This document shows positions 1-13,845 of a stretch of DNA of 64,000 nt, piece by piece. The position numbers and the translations under genes were made by a program. The notes beneath the pieces were generated by a model that ran no database searches, had not been told where the DNA came from, and saw only the letters and a program-made list of their open reading frames with translations. The DNA is from Varroa destructor (Eukaryota; Arthropoda; Arachnida; Mesostigmata; Varroidae). The stretch covers positions 22,437,061 through 22,501,060 of the forward strand of contig NW_019211456.1 of the NCBI RefSeq assembly GCF_002443255.2. The letters run 5' to 3'. The first letter of the stretch is position 1, and each line of letters starts with the position of its first letter.

Positions 1-360
1 TGCGTATACGGTATGAATTTCAATAGCAAATGTACTGCTGTGATCCTTCTTTAGTGAAGGGTCATTTGCGCAATACCGCAGAAAAACTCTAGCGTTTATC
101 ATATATCGTCCAGGGTACATAACTCGTGATTTGTTTTTCCGTCGCGTGCCGTTCTTGGTGTCTCGTATAAGACGGATTACATGCTTCCTCGTAGGCTGCT
201 CGATGCAATTTTTAAAAATTTCGCCACTACATGTTATTGGCACAGGACTGACCCGATAATTATAAAAATTGATTAATTTCACTTCCTTAGTGTAAGGTAC
301 ATGCAAATCTAGTCCTGAAGAGAATACTTCATACAACGACGACGGCTGCGAGAGACGATA
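1..360 (-). other. 120-codon open frame running off left edge, unidentified
   Basis: Minus-strand frame open from just after a TAA (361-363) to base 1, with no ATG near its head. The translation includes VPITCSGEIFKNCIE and MINARVFLRYCAND. It reads like protein but I recognise no family. A splice-like ATTCTCTTCAG lies inside it at about 317-328, so a real exon might begin there. Its phase does not fit the next expected receptor exon, which should be phase 0 without an immediate stop. About ten open frames of this length are expected by chance in such a window. Confidence 0.2.
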
Positions 361-363
361 TTA

Positions 364-1870
364 CGACGACGATTAATATAATAGCGAAGCGTTATGACTC
401 AGTGACGGTATCAGTTTCGTCGCTACCGCACTCATTCGGATACATCAATCGTCTGGGAGAAAAATGCCGTTGGCAGTAGATTTTTTTTGGGAGTATTTAG
501 ATCGTTTTCGTTAATCACGTTGACTATAAAGGTAACCCCAAAATATGCTGATGACAGCTCGACAAAGCTGAGATAAGCTGATCTAGTCTAGGACTATCGT
601 ACGTGAATATTAATTATCAGTCGAAATATTTTTACTCCTCAGAATTCGAAAAATAACAGACCTAATTAAATCTAATTATCGATTTGTTTTTTTGCCTATG
701 GCTCATTGTGTCAGATCAAATATTTTTATAGTCTGCGATATAGACCGAATGTTGTGATAAGAAAAGAATAGTATAGGTTCATGGCTTTTTTTTTTATCAA
801 GTTTACAGAAAGATTATATTTACACAGACCGCTCTCCTCAATCAGTTCAACAAACATCCAACATTCGCTCTATTTCCATTTGTTAATGTTTATTTCACTA
901 TCGTTTACGTCCTATAACCTGATTGTCGCCACCTCTGTTTACTTACCTTACAATGCAGATTCTGCCAACACCACCTCTCGACATATTGAAAATTTTGCCA
1001 TTTATATACGGGAAGCTTTTATCACCTTGCCCGACTGACGTTCTACAAGCTTCCAATAATACTATACAGGGTTTCGCCTTGTCCTTTGTCTCAGTTTCTC
1101 TTTACGATTTCGCCACTTTGAGATGTCGGTGCCTAAAAACGCTAGACACGGATATCTTTTTCGGTGCTTCTTCGTCCCAACATTTCCTTTATGTCCCTAT
1201 GCGTGCCCAGCTTGTGACAGCCATATGTGGGCACTATTCAGCACTTTGGGTTTGTGGGCACGCCTCGCTTTCTAGCCAAAGGCTTGCGCAGCCACGCTTC
1301 TCACTAATAGCATAAGTGGTCGTCGTAGAGGGGTTTACCCAATATATAGTTAGCGCTAAACGACGATATGTTTCGTCAAAGCGAAAAACGTGGCGCGCAA
1401 AAAGAAAACGTCGATGACTTAGTGAAAGAGAACGGTGAATATGGAGACAGATTGCAAGACGACAAAAAATATTTTAGGGTTGTCTAGATCCGGTCTAGTG
1501 CACATGAAGCGCGAGAGACCTACGCCACACACGTTGATTACCACTCGTCGATGTCGCACAAAGGTAATTTATCAGTCCTCAGTACAACAAACGCGACCTA
1601 AATGGTATATACGCAGCGTAGCAAAAGTTCGTACCTTTTGTATACCAAACATTTCGTGCTGCGTTACTATTGAGTTTCTTTCATTAAATTTCAACTCAAC
1701 ATAGCATCACGGGTTACCGAATGGTGGGGATGTTCTCCGCAATTTTATATGTTAGTCGTGGTAATGAATAATTATTGGCCGCTGGTTCTATCTGCTTCTG
1801 CCCTTGATGAGCTCTTGACCATCGTTTTGTAACAGACAGGCGTCTATTCAATCGGGAGTGCCGCAAAGTT
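364..1870. other. A+T-rich stretch, no gene recognised
   Basis: Open frames of 85-130 codons exist on the plus strand (781-1315, 1435-1704) but have no motif, signal peptide or splice logic I can support. Presumably this is further intron of the receptor gene, since exon 13 ends in a donor and no following exon was found. Confidence 0.5.
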
Positions 1871-1875
1871 CCCCG

Positions 1876-1955
1876 TCATTATACAGTGGTAAAATGTTTG
1901 GCTACCAAAACTTAGAGGCATGTGAGGTCGCTCCGGTTCGAAACCGAGGGCAGAC
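1876..1955 (+). repeat. tRNA-like sequence, possible SINE head
   Basis: A perfect-looking pol III B box, GGTTCGAAACC at 1935-1945, has short T-stem pairing around it. It is preceded 55 bases upstream by TATACAGTGG, close to the A box. A normal tRNA has these about 44 bases apart and a closed acceptor stem, which I cannot fold here. It is more likely a tRNA-derived SINE or tRNA relic than a tRNA gene. Confidence 0.35.
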
Positions 1956-2025
1956 ACTTCATTTCGGGGTGGGAAGGCTATCCGTCTCACACGAACGCCA
2001 TCTAAGCCAATAGAGCCGGATGCAA

Positions 2026-2095
2026 GACTTGCGAAAAAAGTTGCACATAAATAGATATTTCATCTATTTAAGTGCAACTTCCTTTCGATAAGGTT
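2026..2095. ncRNA. Strong stem-loop, miRNA-like or SINE-internal
   Basis: Arms 2038-2056 and 2062-2080 pair at 18 of 19 positions around a 5-base loop. Outside them, after a small internal loop, cgaaa and tttcg pair again, giving a stem of roughly 25-30 bp. The core arm reads AAGTTGCACATAAATAGAT. It lies 80 bases from a tRNA-like B box, so it may be part of the same repeat. No expression evidence is visible. Confidence 0.3.
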
Positions 2096-2099
2096 ATGA

Positions 2100-2834
2100 G
2101 CCACCCTTCCAGGTAGCCCCAATTAATCTGTGTGTCCTTAACTAAAATCCATCCTTGCTTTTTATTATACATATTTATGCCTGTATGGGTTATTGCACTT
2201 TTCGAATAATCTTATCTTCTTCCAATTTAGTCCAATTTTTTACTAGTACCCAAGGCGACGTTAATGAAAACTAATTGAACATTTACTATTCCTTCTCCTG
2301 CTGCGGAACTGCGAAATTTAGTTTTCTAATCTAACAGAAACCTCTAGTATACGATTTTCAGTAAATGTATATAATGTCATCATACTTTACTTACACTTTC
2401 TTTACCTATAGTGGTGACCGGACCACACGTAAATATGCAAATATTGACATGTAACAAGTTATTAATGAATAAAATTTAGATTTTTACGGAGAGTTTGAGT
2501 GAAACGTATAACGCACAATCGGAAATGTGTATATTGCGTACGTGTATGGATATGGGGTTCGGTCGCATTGATAGCCTAGTTCCCAGCAATTTTCAATTTC
2601 TCTCCTATACGTTACCCGAACACGCTATCTGTTTATAATGTCGATATATGCTGGCTTACTTTTGTAAAGATGACCCTTGTGACATCGCAATTCCATAGCT
2701 TACACTTCCCACTGTGCCCTCAACCTGCAACCAAACGATTACATTCACTAAAAATTCGTCTACATTTACTATGTAGTATATTCTCGAAGAATAGGGGGAA
2801 AATGTTTATATACCTTAATAGTTGCTGCCCTTAC
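2100..2834. other. Receptor intron sequence left of exon 13
   Basis: A+T-rich. It starts at the GTAAGG donor of exon 13. I searched the minus strand for the expected end of S2 (a Gly-Tyr-Gly-Ile stretch and a Lys-Trp-Trp) and did not find it. Confidence 0.5.
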
Positions 2835-3002
2835 CTGTTGCAGTGAACAATCGTGCCCTACGAAATACTCGATATAGGGTGTCTCCAAGAATAAAGCAAA
2901 GTCCTCATTTTTCACCCGCTGAATAGCTTCGCTAAGATTTCGAACTGCTGCGTCCTTGTCCAGTTTGGCATACAGCTGCTTGTAGTTGGGATACTCCGTT
3001 TC
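2835..3002 (-). CDS. iGluR exon 13: ligand-binding domain S2
   Basis: Acceptor TATGTTTTCAG, donor GTAAGG, phase 0 in and out (56 codons). It encodes SEAIQRVKNEDFALFLE, then YIEYFVGHDCSLQQ. These correspond to the kainate-receptor helix 'Gly-Ile-x-Arg-Val', the strand 'Ala-x-Leu-x-Glu' and the Cys used in the S2 disulphide. Glu713 is the expected amino-group contact. Frame and alignment follow straight on from exon 12 across 26.7 kb. Membership of a separate paralogue is possible, but no further receptor exon was seen in between. The donor implies more exons to the left of the window. Confidence 0.88.
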
Positions 3003-6000
3003 CTGAAAACATAGTGCGTAATATTGCTGTCATGTTAGGCCGGCTTTAAATTTTCAGATGCATTTTATAAAACTATGGGTTTAAATACATTATGTCCCGG
3101 TACGGACTGTTACGTTCGTGTTATTTTCGAACTTAGTCTATTGCATATCTTAACAAAATGGCGTATTTATCGTCGTCGTTTTGAGCCTTATAAAACATGA
3201 ATTATGCACGTGTATGAATGCTTAATCGTATGCTTCTTTTGATTATACTAAAATATTGTCGTCTGTTCCACATAACACATAGACTCTTTATATGCACCTT
3301 AATCCAAGAACTTGCCGCACACACCCCACACACGCCGTACAGAAATGAGCAGGCATCTTTACAACGGCATGCTTCATTGTCCGCAATTGGACGTACGATA
3401 ACATGCATCTCGCTGTTTACTCTGCCTGCTACTGACAGCGGCTTCGTTTCTGTGTAACTGAATTGACACGCTCACCGTCTATCTTCAACGATGGAACGTA
3501 CATCACCTTGTCGTCCTCCAAGGACTATATATATATATACGAGAAGAGAGAAAAGAAAGATGGTACGCTTGTCACTCAGATACAATATCGACGGGTGACT
3601 CGGTCTGAGAAGTGCCGGAGTAAGTATAGCAGGTAGCGGCGATGGAGCCGAAGACGGAAGAGGAAGTCGAGAATAGCGGACTGCGAAAAGAAAAAAAGCC
3701 GTTTTGATCCGACAAAGCCTCAAGCCCGCTGTCGGTCCACGCCGGCCAATTTGTGGCCATCGCACGTCCTATCGTTGAGTGATTCGCCTCCGGATCAACC
3801 TGCCGAATTGATTTGGGGATAATAATACAATGACTGTAATTGCAGTAAACTCGTCCTAATATTTCCTCATGATGGAGAACGTCCGGAGAAATTTTCGACG
3901 TTCGCAGACGCATGACCTTCTACGGCAGCGACAATCGGACTGAAACTTGAAGACATCCCTTTTGTTCCTTTTTCCGATGCTTTCATAATACAGTGAATGG
4001 CTAAACTCGGATGGTAGTATGTGACTTCCGAAGAGATACGGCATGTTCAGCCGCGTGATTGGGGCTTCCACATCTATTTCGCATTTTCAACCATAGTGTT
4101 CGCTCTCGTATGTATCATTAAAGTTTAATTCAGGTTTAAAAAACAATTTGACTTAACTATTGCACGTTTATGACGTAACATTTCAAAGCATTGAGTTAAC
4201 TTGTTTCTGATCTTGTGAGGAATGCTGTGAAAATTGATTGGATGGTCTATTACATTTTTTTGGTTTTAAACATGTTTTTAAGCGTCAGACTTGCTTTCGT
4301 ATTTCGCAAAAAATACTTTCGTAATAAGTACATTAAACACACAAAGAGCTCGATAAGTACAACGTCGCGAGGTTTCACACGCTCAATACTTCACCGTTTT
4401 TAGCTTTCTGGCCCCAACGAGATTGTATTCCATGGATGACTGAGCAACATATGATCTTCATGGTTACTGTTTGTTTATCAGCTATAAAGCAATGCAATAA
4501 AAGAACCTGCTGCATTTCTGTGCGGTGGACCTGAATACTGACGCTTTAAAATGCACCTGACCCATTTGTGCCATAGGTACTAACCTGATAAAACTAGTAT
4601 CAATAAGAGATCTTCTGTTGTTAACATAGTATTTTCGGTACGTTTATTAGATAAAACTATGGTCCTGAAAGCAAATGTTCTCAGAAAGTAAAAATTTAAC
4701 AGCTATTCGGTTAAATTTAGGTAGACTTTTGTGGTATTTTCGCATTATCTGCTGGTGATAATCTCCGAATTTAATTCACAAATACATTCGAAAATAAAAA
4801 ATAGTAGCACCTATTTTTTGTAAATAAACATATACTTTTTGTTCATATACAACTTGTTTATGGTCATATCCGAATCACCGACTATATATTGGCGGGCTAA
4901 ACCGCTTCCAAACACTTTCTTACATCATATTGAAACTGGGCCCACTTTTTTACTGGTACTATGCCTTAAATAGTACAACTCGTATGGACCAGGTAATACG
5001 GGGATAGTCTCTCAGCTCGTTCGTCACCACCGACTATTTGTAAATCTGCTAGTGAGTATTAGTATACGTAGTTTTAATTCTTATAGCATACTACCCCAGA
5101 GGAATAGGAAAAAACTAGTCTTTTACCGTAAAGCCGCCATTTTGTTGTATATCTTGTAGAGAGAGAAGATTAGCAAATGGTTTCATGTTGTGTTCTTTCC
5201 AGAGACAAGATTAGTTCATAGTAGACAAACGACGTCTACAAGTACGTTTGCTTCCCCGTCATTCTTTGCACCCACATAGGCCGTACATGACTTGTTGAAA
5301 CTCCCAAGGGACTAGCAGGTCTGCTGACCACCTTGGCAACGGTTGGAGGGGTTCATCTTAGATGATGCCATGGTCTGTGGACACTGTCTAGGCCACCAAA
5401 GACGCAAAAATGTCCCTTAGGGCTAAAGAAAACCACTTCGTAGGAACCGCATTTGGAAGACGTGCTCTAGCAAATCCATTCTTAGACGCCAGCAGACCAA
5501 GGTGGAACCCTAAAAACTTGTTGTTTTTCTTAGCAACGTGTTCCGAATTGCTCTTAGAGCTATGGTGTCTGTTAAAATCCATGACTTATGTGCGAGTTGC
5601 AAGAGGCTATGTACTGCAGTCGTTCCGAATGCCTGCGGACAATATAGATTGTGGGACGACATGCTAACTGTCCATTCTTGTCGGCCGAACAGTTTCATAA
5701 ACTTAAAAATATTATACAGCCATAAACGAATCGGTATCTAAATACAGTTAGAGTAATTACCACAGCCGTACGTATTTTGGCAATGATTAGGGGTATTCGC
5801 TGTGCGAAGCGTTGACAGTGTTACTTCAGGTAAATTGCTTCATATAAATTCGAGTTGTCTAAAGCCTTTACACTGACAGAGTATCTAAACTACTTGTATT
5901 CCAGCACCCACAAAAAATTGCAATTTTTCCCATAATGATAACTTGTTCATGAATGAACTTGTTAATCCTCCAACCTTCGCCACATGTTCTAGAATCGTCC

Positions 6001-9000
6001 CGCATCTCAGGTTAAGTGGGCTGCATTGTTCAAATACATCATAGGTATCGCAAACCCTCTATAACAGCATGTTTGATGCGTTTTCTTAATTCAAAATCCA
6101 TGGCTGGAAGCTTATTATAGGCAAACGATACCGGTGTATTTAGAGTAGTCGCACCTTTTGTAAGGCTATATACAACCGAAAAATATAGCACAAATTTGAA
6201 GATATGGAAATGCTAGCGTATCATAGTTTAAGCGGTTTTTTTTTTTGCAAGAATATAAGTAAACTGCCTCGGGCGTTCGTTTTCGGGTTCACTTTGATTC
6301 TATATAAGGATAAATTCCAAGTTCGTAAAGAGTCGATTGTCAAAGTATACCTTGCATGTCACAATTATTCCACAGTAAAATGCAGAACATACATTTTGAA
6401 CCCACAACAAGGATTTAATGTTTAGAGGAGGAAACCTAGTGCGAAAAACTACTCATAAATATAAAAATACATAAATGTAGGTTTTCACTAGTCAGTGGAG
6501 CTGAGTTTTTACTTTTTTTACGCATTTATTGTTCTTGAAAAGAAGCGTTTCTAAAAATTAACATTGTACTACAACCGCAAACCTAGGAATCTTTCCCAGG
6601 GCCATATCCCAAGGTCCGTATTGGGCCGTAGTCGAGCAGTTTTCGTCCCCCACCAAGTCGAACGACAAATAAAGAAATCTCACTAATGTCTCTCTTGGGA
6701 TCCAATTGCTCCGTCCCTACGCCAATGAGGAGTTCTCTCATTTGCCGTTAGCGTCGGCGAAGAATCCAGGCTTACTACGACCCGTTGGACAGTTAGATAG
6801 TCATAGATTCCTGGACTGCATCCGCCTGGGACTTAGTCAGGTCTTTGTAAGCTAAAGCCCTATAGTAACCATTCTTTTTTGGCACTTCTGCTTACGGCCT
6901 AGGCTTGGAACCAACAGCACCGACGTTCGTTCCAGAAACATTTCGGTGTTTTTGTAGTTTACCTTCCTTCATCACTCGAAACTAATGTTACCCATGATGT
7001 TCAATTAACAGCCAATAGTCTCCGAACGCAGCGAGGGTTGAAGTCGGGAATTATAAGGGAAACTAAAGATGCAGCCACCGGGACATGCGGTATAGGACCT
7101 CGTCTCTTTTAGATCCTTTTCATCGATGACACTTATAAGAACCATTGAAATGGGGAAAGCATCGTCCGGTTCCACCTATCTATTGGAAGTCAATGACTCA
7201 CACCGGCTCTGCTGCGTTTAGCAGTAGACGTGATACAATCATCTTCAATGTAGGCTGTCTGAGTAACATTAGATGTGTGGACGACGAAATACAGGACTTT
7301 CTATGAGCATGCTGTTTTATTTCGGTCGTCTTACGTGAAAGGTAGAAATGCTGACGATAGAAAAGGACCTCGCATTGCTTAAAGTAGATCCACCGCATCG
7401 AAATGCGCAGCAGTACTCAAGATAGCTCGTCCCAGCTTAATGACCACCCAAACTGCACTTTTCGGATCATGTGGGCAGATCGCCAATTTGAAACGGGCTG
7501 GTCCCTACAGGGCAAAACGCTCAAAAGGAAAACTCGTCCGCGAAGAGAATTTCGAAACATCTCTTCACTAACCGCTCGTCGCTATTCGACCCGCTACCGC
7601 TTAAGCACTTAAGGAGCTAGCCGCTGCTCTTCAGTAGAATCGAAGACACAAGCAGAGAGTGTGGAACAGAGCCCTTCCATCTCAGAGGTGCCAGCGTTAA
7701 GTCAAACTGAAGTGACGACATTCGAGTAATTTAAGCGCGCTTTCATTTATACCTAAACGAAATGACTAGGTAGCTAATGGACTCTAAAATGCCTCGCGAT
7801 GTGTCATCAGGAGATGTGAATGTCTACAATAGGAAATGAGGAGAAAATTTAACGGCAGACCTATGAATAAAGTAGTCAATTTTACTGGGACTAAGGTTAG
7901 ATTTTTAAATATCTTCCATCAAGAAATGTTAACTGCTCGCACGGACCGTATTATGGTTGATAGATTGATGGCATCGTATGGAAAAACTCGTGGGGTGATT
8001 TGATGACTGCAACTAAACTTCATGCATGTTTTCGGCACCCTTACGTACGTAATGTATACTATAATGTAGGTACACCAGTGATGTAAAAACTTTTTCACAA
8101 TGTACAGATATTCTTTCTTCCCAAAATTAATAGTTTGCACAAGTCTGTAGTTATTACAGGTTGCGAGCCCGACATTGCCACACATACGATATACGGGTAC
8201 ATTATTTTTCCGTTTCCTGTCCGCATCCTCTGTGTTCACCTTCATTGTCCATACAAAGCGCCTCGAACGCCCCCGTCCCTTACGCACACAGACATCAACA
8301 AAAAAGAAAGAGAGAAAGTGAGCGAGAGAGAGACCCGTGCGGATATTTCAGTCCTTGTGAGCTGAAGGTGCGGGCCACTCCACCCTAAGGTGATGCCACA
8401 ACACGAGAGTCACCCTCTTCTTGCTCTTTGCCTTTCTGACCTAGAGGCAAGAGGGGCCGGCCAACTCATACGCGGCCATGGTCAATGGGACCAAATCAGC
8501 CTAAAAATGGAGTGACTTCAACAGACGCGCAATTTGTCCACCCACCGAACGGTGGTTTAATGTCAAGGACTTCTTGTTGTACGGATTGAAATCTACACTT
8601 CACTACACTGATCATGAGGTTATGTTTAAATCTCTTATCCAAGGACTCACGGGCGGTACCTGTAGTACCATCAGTAAATGCTACTAGTGGAAGCTGTAAT
8701 GCTTCTGGGTAGGAGGCTACAACCGTGTGGGTGGTCGACTACTTGCGATAGCCTTCAAGGGGGTGCACTGTGAAGATACGTATATTCAGTCATTGACACA
8801 AACACTCGAAGCTTCTCGGGCAGCATTGTCCCATGTTGGCGTCTCGTCATTAATGGCTTCTTACCGCTTGGTAAAATGTTTGCATCATTTCTTCACTGTA
8901 ACCATCTCGGCCACAGCCAATATCGGTAAGTATCTTAGATTGTATTCCAGTATGCACTGCTTAAATTGTTCCACCGCCTAATAGCGTCGATATGTGTGGG

Positions 9001-12000
9001 ACTGTGTACATATATATATTAACTGCAAGATAGGTCGTCCGTACAATGGTCTGTTCGCTCTTTTGTAACGATCTCCATGTTGGAATCTACTACGCAGAGA
9101 CCTAGACGCCGTCCCGAATAGCAGAGAAGGCTGAGGTACTGCGCGAGCAACAGACAATGATTTTACGCTTATATCACATTGGCATTTCCGTAAGCCTTTT
9201 GCTTGCATGGCAGGTTGTTCTACTGTGTACTATACGACAGAGCTTGTGAATGGCCTTTTTCACAGTGACGGTTAAGGGAAGTGGCCTAGGAGCACCAACC
9301 TAAATGGCGGGAAAAAACTCCCTACCCTCTATCTCTGTGTAATAATGCACCAGTTTGTTGTTGCTGGAGTAGCTGCTACTAACGGCAGTAGCGTCATCAG
9401 CCATCAGCCGTATTATCGCTATTTTTCCGTATAGCCTAGGCACTCTTCATATTTACCCTTATGTGTATACAAATGTATCGCTTTTCATTTTGTGCCATGT
9501 TTATAATTGTCGAAACCGCAATTTACAATATAACCGATTTACTCTTATCTTAGTTTTCTTTTTAAACTCTCATATGTGAGTGGCGTCATCAGGAGTAATA
9601 TGTATTAACAACATAATTTATATTCAGGAACAAAGTAATAGTTATAATAATGCCAACAATAATAAAATGGTCTAGTCGGATATTCTGTGAACACAATATT
9701 AACATAGAGGATGCTTTACCGTTCTCATATTATTCAATGCCATATGGGACATACGCCTTCCTACGTCTGTGCGTTCATCATCATTGCCGTCCGTACTGAG
9801 CTAAGCCAAAAATCTGACACGTGGTCACCGGTTTTCTAGACAGCTTGGACAACTCCTCCTTTCGACATTATCATAATTTTTCGACAATCCAATTATCCTT
9901 CGTTCCCAACATCCTTTCATATCGTTTCGTTTCATCTGCTTCCCGGATATCAGTCCGGTTTGCTTTTTTCTCTTCCTGGTAATTCTCTCGGATAACTGCG
10001 TCTGCTCATTACAGTAGTTATCGCGGTATTCTGGCCTCGTCCTCTACGAACCATTTGACTTCTTCTTAAGTAGACAGCAAAAATGATTGAGTCTTCAGGG
10101 CATGCAATCCATATAGTGGGCGATTGGAGTAAAATGAAGAGGTCGCAAAAGAAGGCCGAGTATATAGTTTCCACTAAGTTGAACTAGGCCCATCCTTAGC
10201 TACATTGTGCCGTAGCTCTTCACTCATACTTTTCCTCGTTCTTCTTTTGCTATCCTCCTTCTCCACATAATAACCCCCACACAAAAAGTAAAAAAAGGAC
10301 GATTAGCTAAAGCGACACGTCATCAATTTCAGCTACTAGTAACAGTCTATCTACTAAAAATTCGCCTATTTTTCCAATATTCCGGCGCAGACCTACGACA
10401 CCCCTAGCAACCCCATCTGTATTACTCCAGCTTCATCGATTGCCGCCATCCTACAAGACAAAGCGATTGAGTCCGCTCAGACACGCCTCTTTTTGTATCG
10501 TTCAGGAACGTACCGCATAGTTGTCATTGTTATATCCCGCACACTACCTTATTGCGCTATCATATACTATACGCTACCCGCACGTTCAAGTGGCTTCCTT
10601 GCGAAACCGAAGCAATTGGCACATCGAGGCCGTCATTGGCACCCCGTTTTTTGGCTCGGGTCAATGCAGAACGCGCGTGCCTTGGGCACATCCTGGGTGC
10701 CACATACCAGTTTTTATATATATGGTTTCACCCATTTTACCGCGCTGTTTGCCAGCTTTTGCGCAGCAGAGCCGAGATGAACGGTATATTGCTACAACTT
10801 TAGAGCTCACGAGAAAAGGGAACGACGGTCGAGATACACCGGCATCACGAGTGGCGCATCAAAACACTAACGGCCCTAACTGGTGAAGGAATTGCGGCAG
10901 AATACAGGACCTGGCTGCCTCCTTTTTTTTTTCTATACCCTTCATCGTCGTTTTCCATTTCAGTGTTGCTCCTACGGCCACCTATATGGTATGTGATGCC
11001 GCCTGCGGGTGAGAAATAGCTATAGGACCGTCTCACACGCGAATATAGTTCAATATAACAGCGACACTAGAAGCGGCGGGCAGCGATTTCCAAATGCCAG
11101 ATAAGCTGGAGCAGTGTTACGCAGGCAATAAGGCAGCCCCCTTTTTTTCATTTTTCCTTCTCATTTGTGAAAACCGTCTGCAAGTTCTTGATTCTTTTTA
11201 TTTTCTATTGGCCTTTGCTAGCAGGGCCGGAACCTACCAGGGCCAGCCCCCAGGCCTGACATTGGGCTAACCGTAGGGGAACCGCAATACTCTATGGGAG
11301 TAACAGAACATCAACTATAAACGGTAGAGTATCATTATAAGCATGTATTGGGATATCAGTAGTGGAAATAGACGCTCTAGTATCAGCGCAATGGAGGTAT
11401 CATTCCGTTTTCTAAAAAGTCATTTTTTTTGAAAATTTACGGTAGTGAAGTTACATGTAGTTACAAGGACAAATTATTTTTCTTCATCTGCTGAAAACTA
11501 ATCGCAACTTTTATAATACGTTGCTTTATAATATTAGTCTTAGGCTAGCGTTTAATAATTTCTGTCACAACTGTATACAGATTATACAGCGTATACAGAT
11601 TGAATGCCTTACAAGATTGGCCTATTTACGGCCAATGTATCGGCTCAAAACCAAGAACCTGCGGGTTTTTTTCAAATGACAATAGTTACAAAAAACATAG
11701 TGACAGTTAAAAGTTGGTTAAAAACAGGTTAATAGTAAGGGAAAAATTTATTTTAAGTGATCCTTTATAAAAGGTTATGATAAATATTAGGTTGCTGGAA
11801 AAAATATTGATCGTTCCTTTAGAGTCATACATCTCAGGTTATATAAATTGTGTCGGGTTGGCGTTGATGTCATTCGAGAGCGGTAGCGAGAGATTGTTGA
11901 AGTGCCCTTATCCAAGTGTAAGATAAAGCACCTTGAAGAATAATGAAATTTCTACGAAAATTCGTTTTATTTTTAATTCTGTTACTATAAAAGCACAAAT

Positions 12001-13809
12001 TTATCTCGGTCCCATACAAAATTTACGCTGGTCATAGATAAAATCCGTTACCGGAACAAACATTCCAAGGATGACATTGTCCTTTTCGTTCTGGAAATGC
12101 TCCTTGTAACGCTCGAGCAATTATGTGAGACGCTTGTAAAATTATTAGAAAGACCGAGATGTGAGTAGCTATAATACGGTCAAGAAACTAGACGTTCATC
12201 ACCAAACAGTTTCCGATGTTTAAGTCCTACACGAATTGATCCTATACGATCCTATTTTCATTTGCGACTCTACAGCATCACATCAAAATTCAGCTATTTC
12301 TAACGCCGTTCATCACCAACAATGAAAAGCGGATCAGCAAATTAAAAAAAAGTACGCTCTTTACAATTTGCGATAAAGCTCTGATAGATGCAAAAAAATT
12401 TGATGCTATGTTTGAGGTTGGAGAAGAATCAGGCATTACAAATTGCTGTTGCGTCTGATTCGGATCTTTTCTATGAATAACTAACAGGATTACAATAAGC
12501 CATTGAAAAAATCGAACGAAACTAGATATTGCTCATCACGACAATGTCAGATCCTGCCAGTATTAACACGCTAATACATCTTTAGCTACCCGACAAGAAT
12601 TGAACGAATTTAGGTAAGAAATTTTACCGTATCCGCCGCACAGCCCGGATCCTGCACCATTAGACCATTGTCTATTAATTCAGTCCAAATAAAAAGATGC
12701 AAAAATTACTTGTCAAACTTCTTCACCCACAAGATACAAAACTTCTAGAACGACGGAATTATTCAGTTATCAAAAGATAGCGAGGGTCATCGATTAACAT
12801 AGCGCATATTTAGTATAATAATATAATTTTAGAATATAAGAAAAATATTGCTTCGATTTTGACTTGCAATACTTTTTCGCTAAGCTGTTCTTTTTAGTAT
12901 CTACGGTTTTTATTAAAATGGGAGACAACTGATCCATTTCACCGATTTCAACTGACGAGAGGAGATTATTATCGCGCGTTTAACTCTCTTTAGGAAACTC
13001 ACACACATCGTTAATGAGTAATTATTTTTTAAAAAAACATTTTTAGATTTTATTTTAAGACGCTACCCGCTACAAGCCCTTATTCTCTTTGCGTATGTAG
13101 CGTCCATCCCAAATTTCTTGTAAACCAAACTTCAGTCGACTAGAATATTTTTACTGTCCTTCTAGTCAATGTATCTCTACGCCTATGCCTCAATATGTCA
13201 AGATCATATAAAGTTCCCGTCAACTTCATCCGCTGTTATCCGTGGCGCAGGGATCATATTCTGTCAATCCGCACAGCGGCTGGAGGTCGGCCACCGACGA
13301 GATTGTCTTGAACCCACACCTTTTATATCTCTCTAGGTGCAGGGGGCACCTTGTCAGAGCCTTATGGATCATAAGAAGATGCCAAGCCTTATGCTCCTTG
13401 TGTCTTGCTTGGTTTGGTCAGGCCAAGCACCTGGGAAGACTCGAGGGGGAAACAACAACGTAGGTGGGCCTAGCATACAGCCAGGCTGGGTTTCTTTCTC
13501 GCTCATATCTTGTCCGTAATAGGAAGCAATGAAGCGGTTTTGCCGAACCTCCGCCAGTACCAGCGGCAGAAGCCAACGACCGAGGGAGGGAGTGAGGTAT
13601 AGAGGGTATCGGAAAAGTAAGCGAAACGAAGCTGCTTTCCCTTCGGGAAGAAACCGATTGGAGAAAGAGAGAAACGAAGGTTGACTTCGAGCCGACTCTG
13701 AGGATAAGGCCAGTTGGTTGGCGCGGCGAGGTCGGGTGCAGTCAGGGGTGAAATAACCTCTTTGTCAATGGCCTACGCCAATGACACTGTTAGCCAGGCG
13801 TGTATAGAT

Positions 13810-13845
<36 letters not shown>

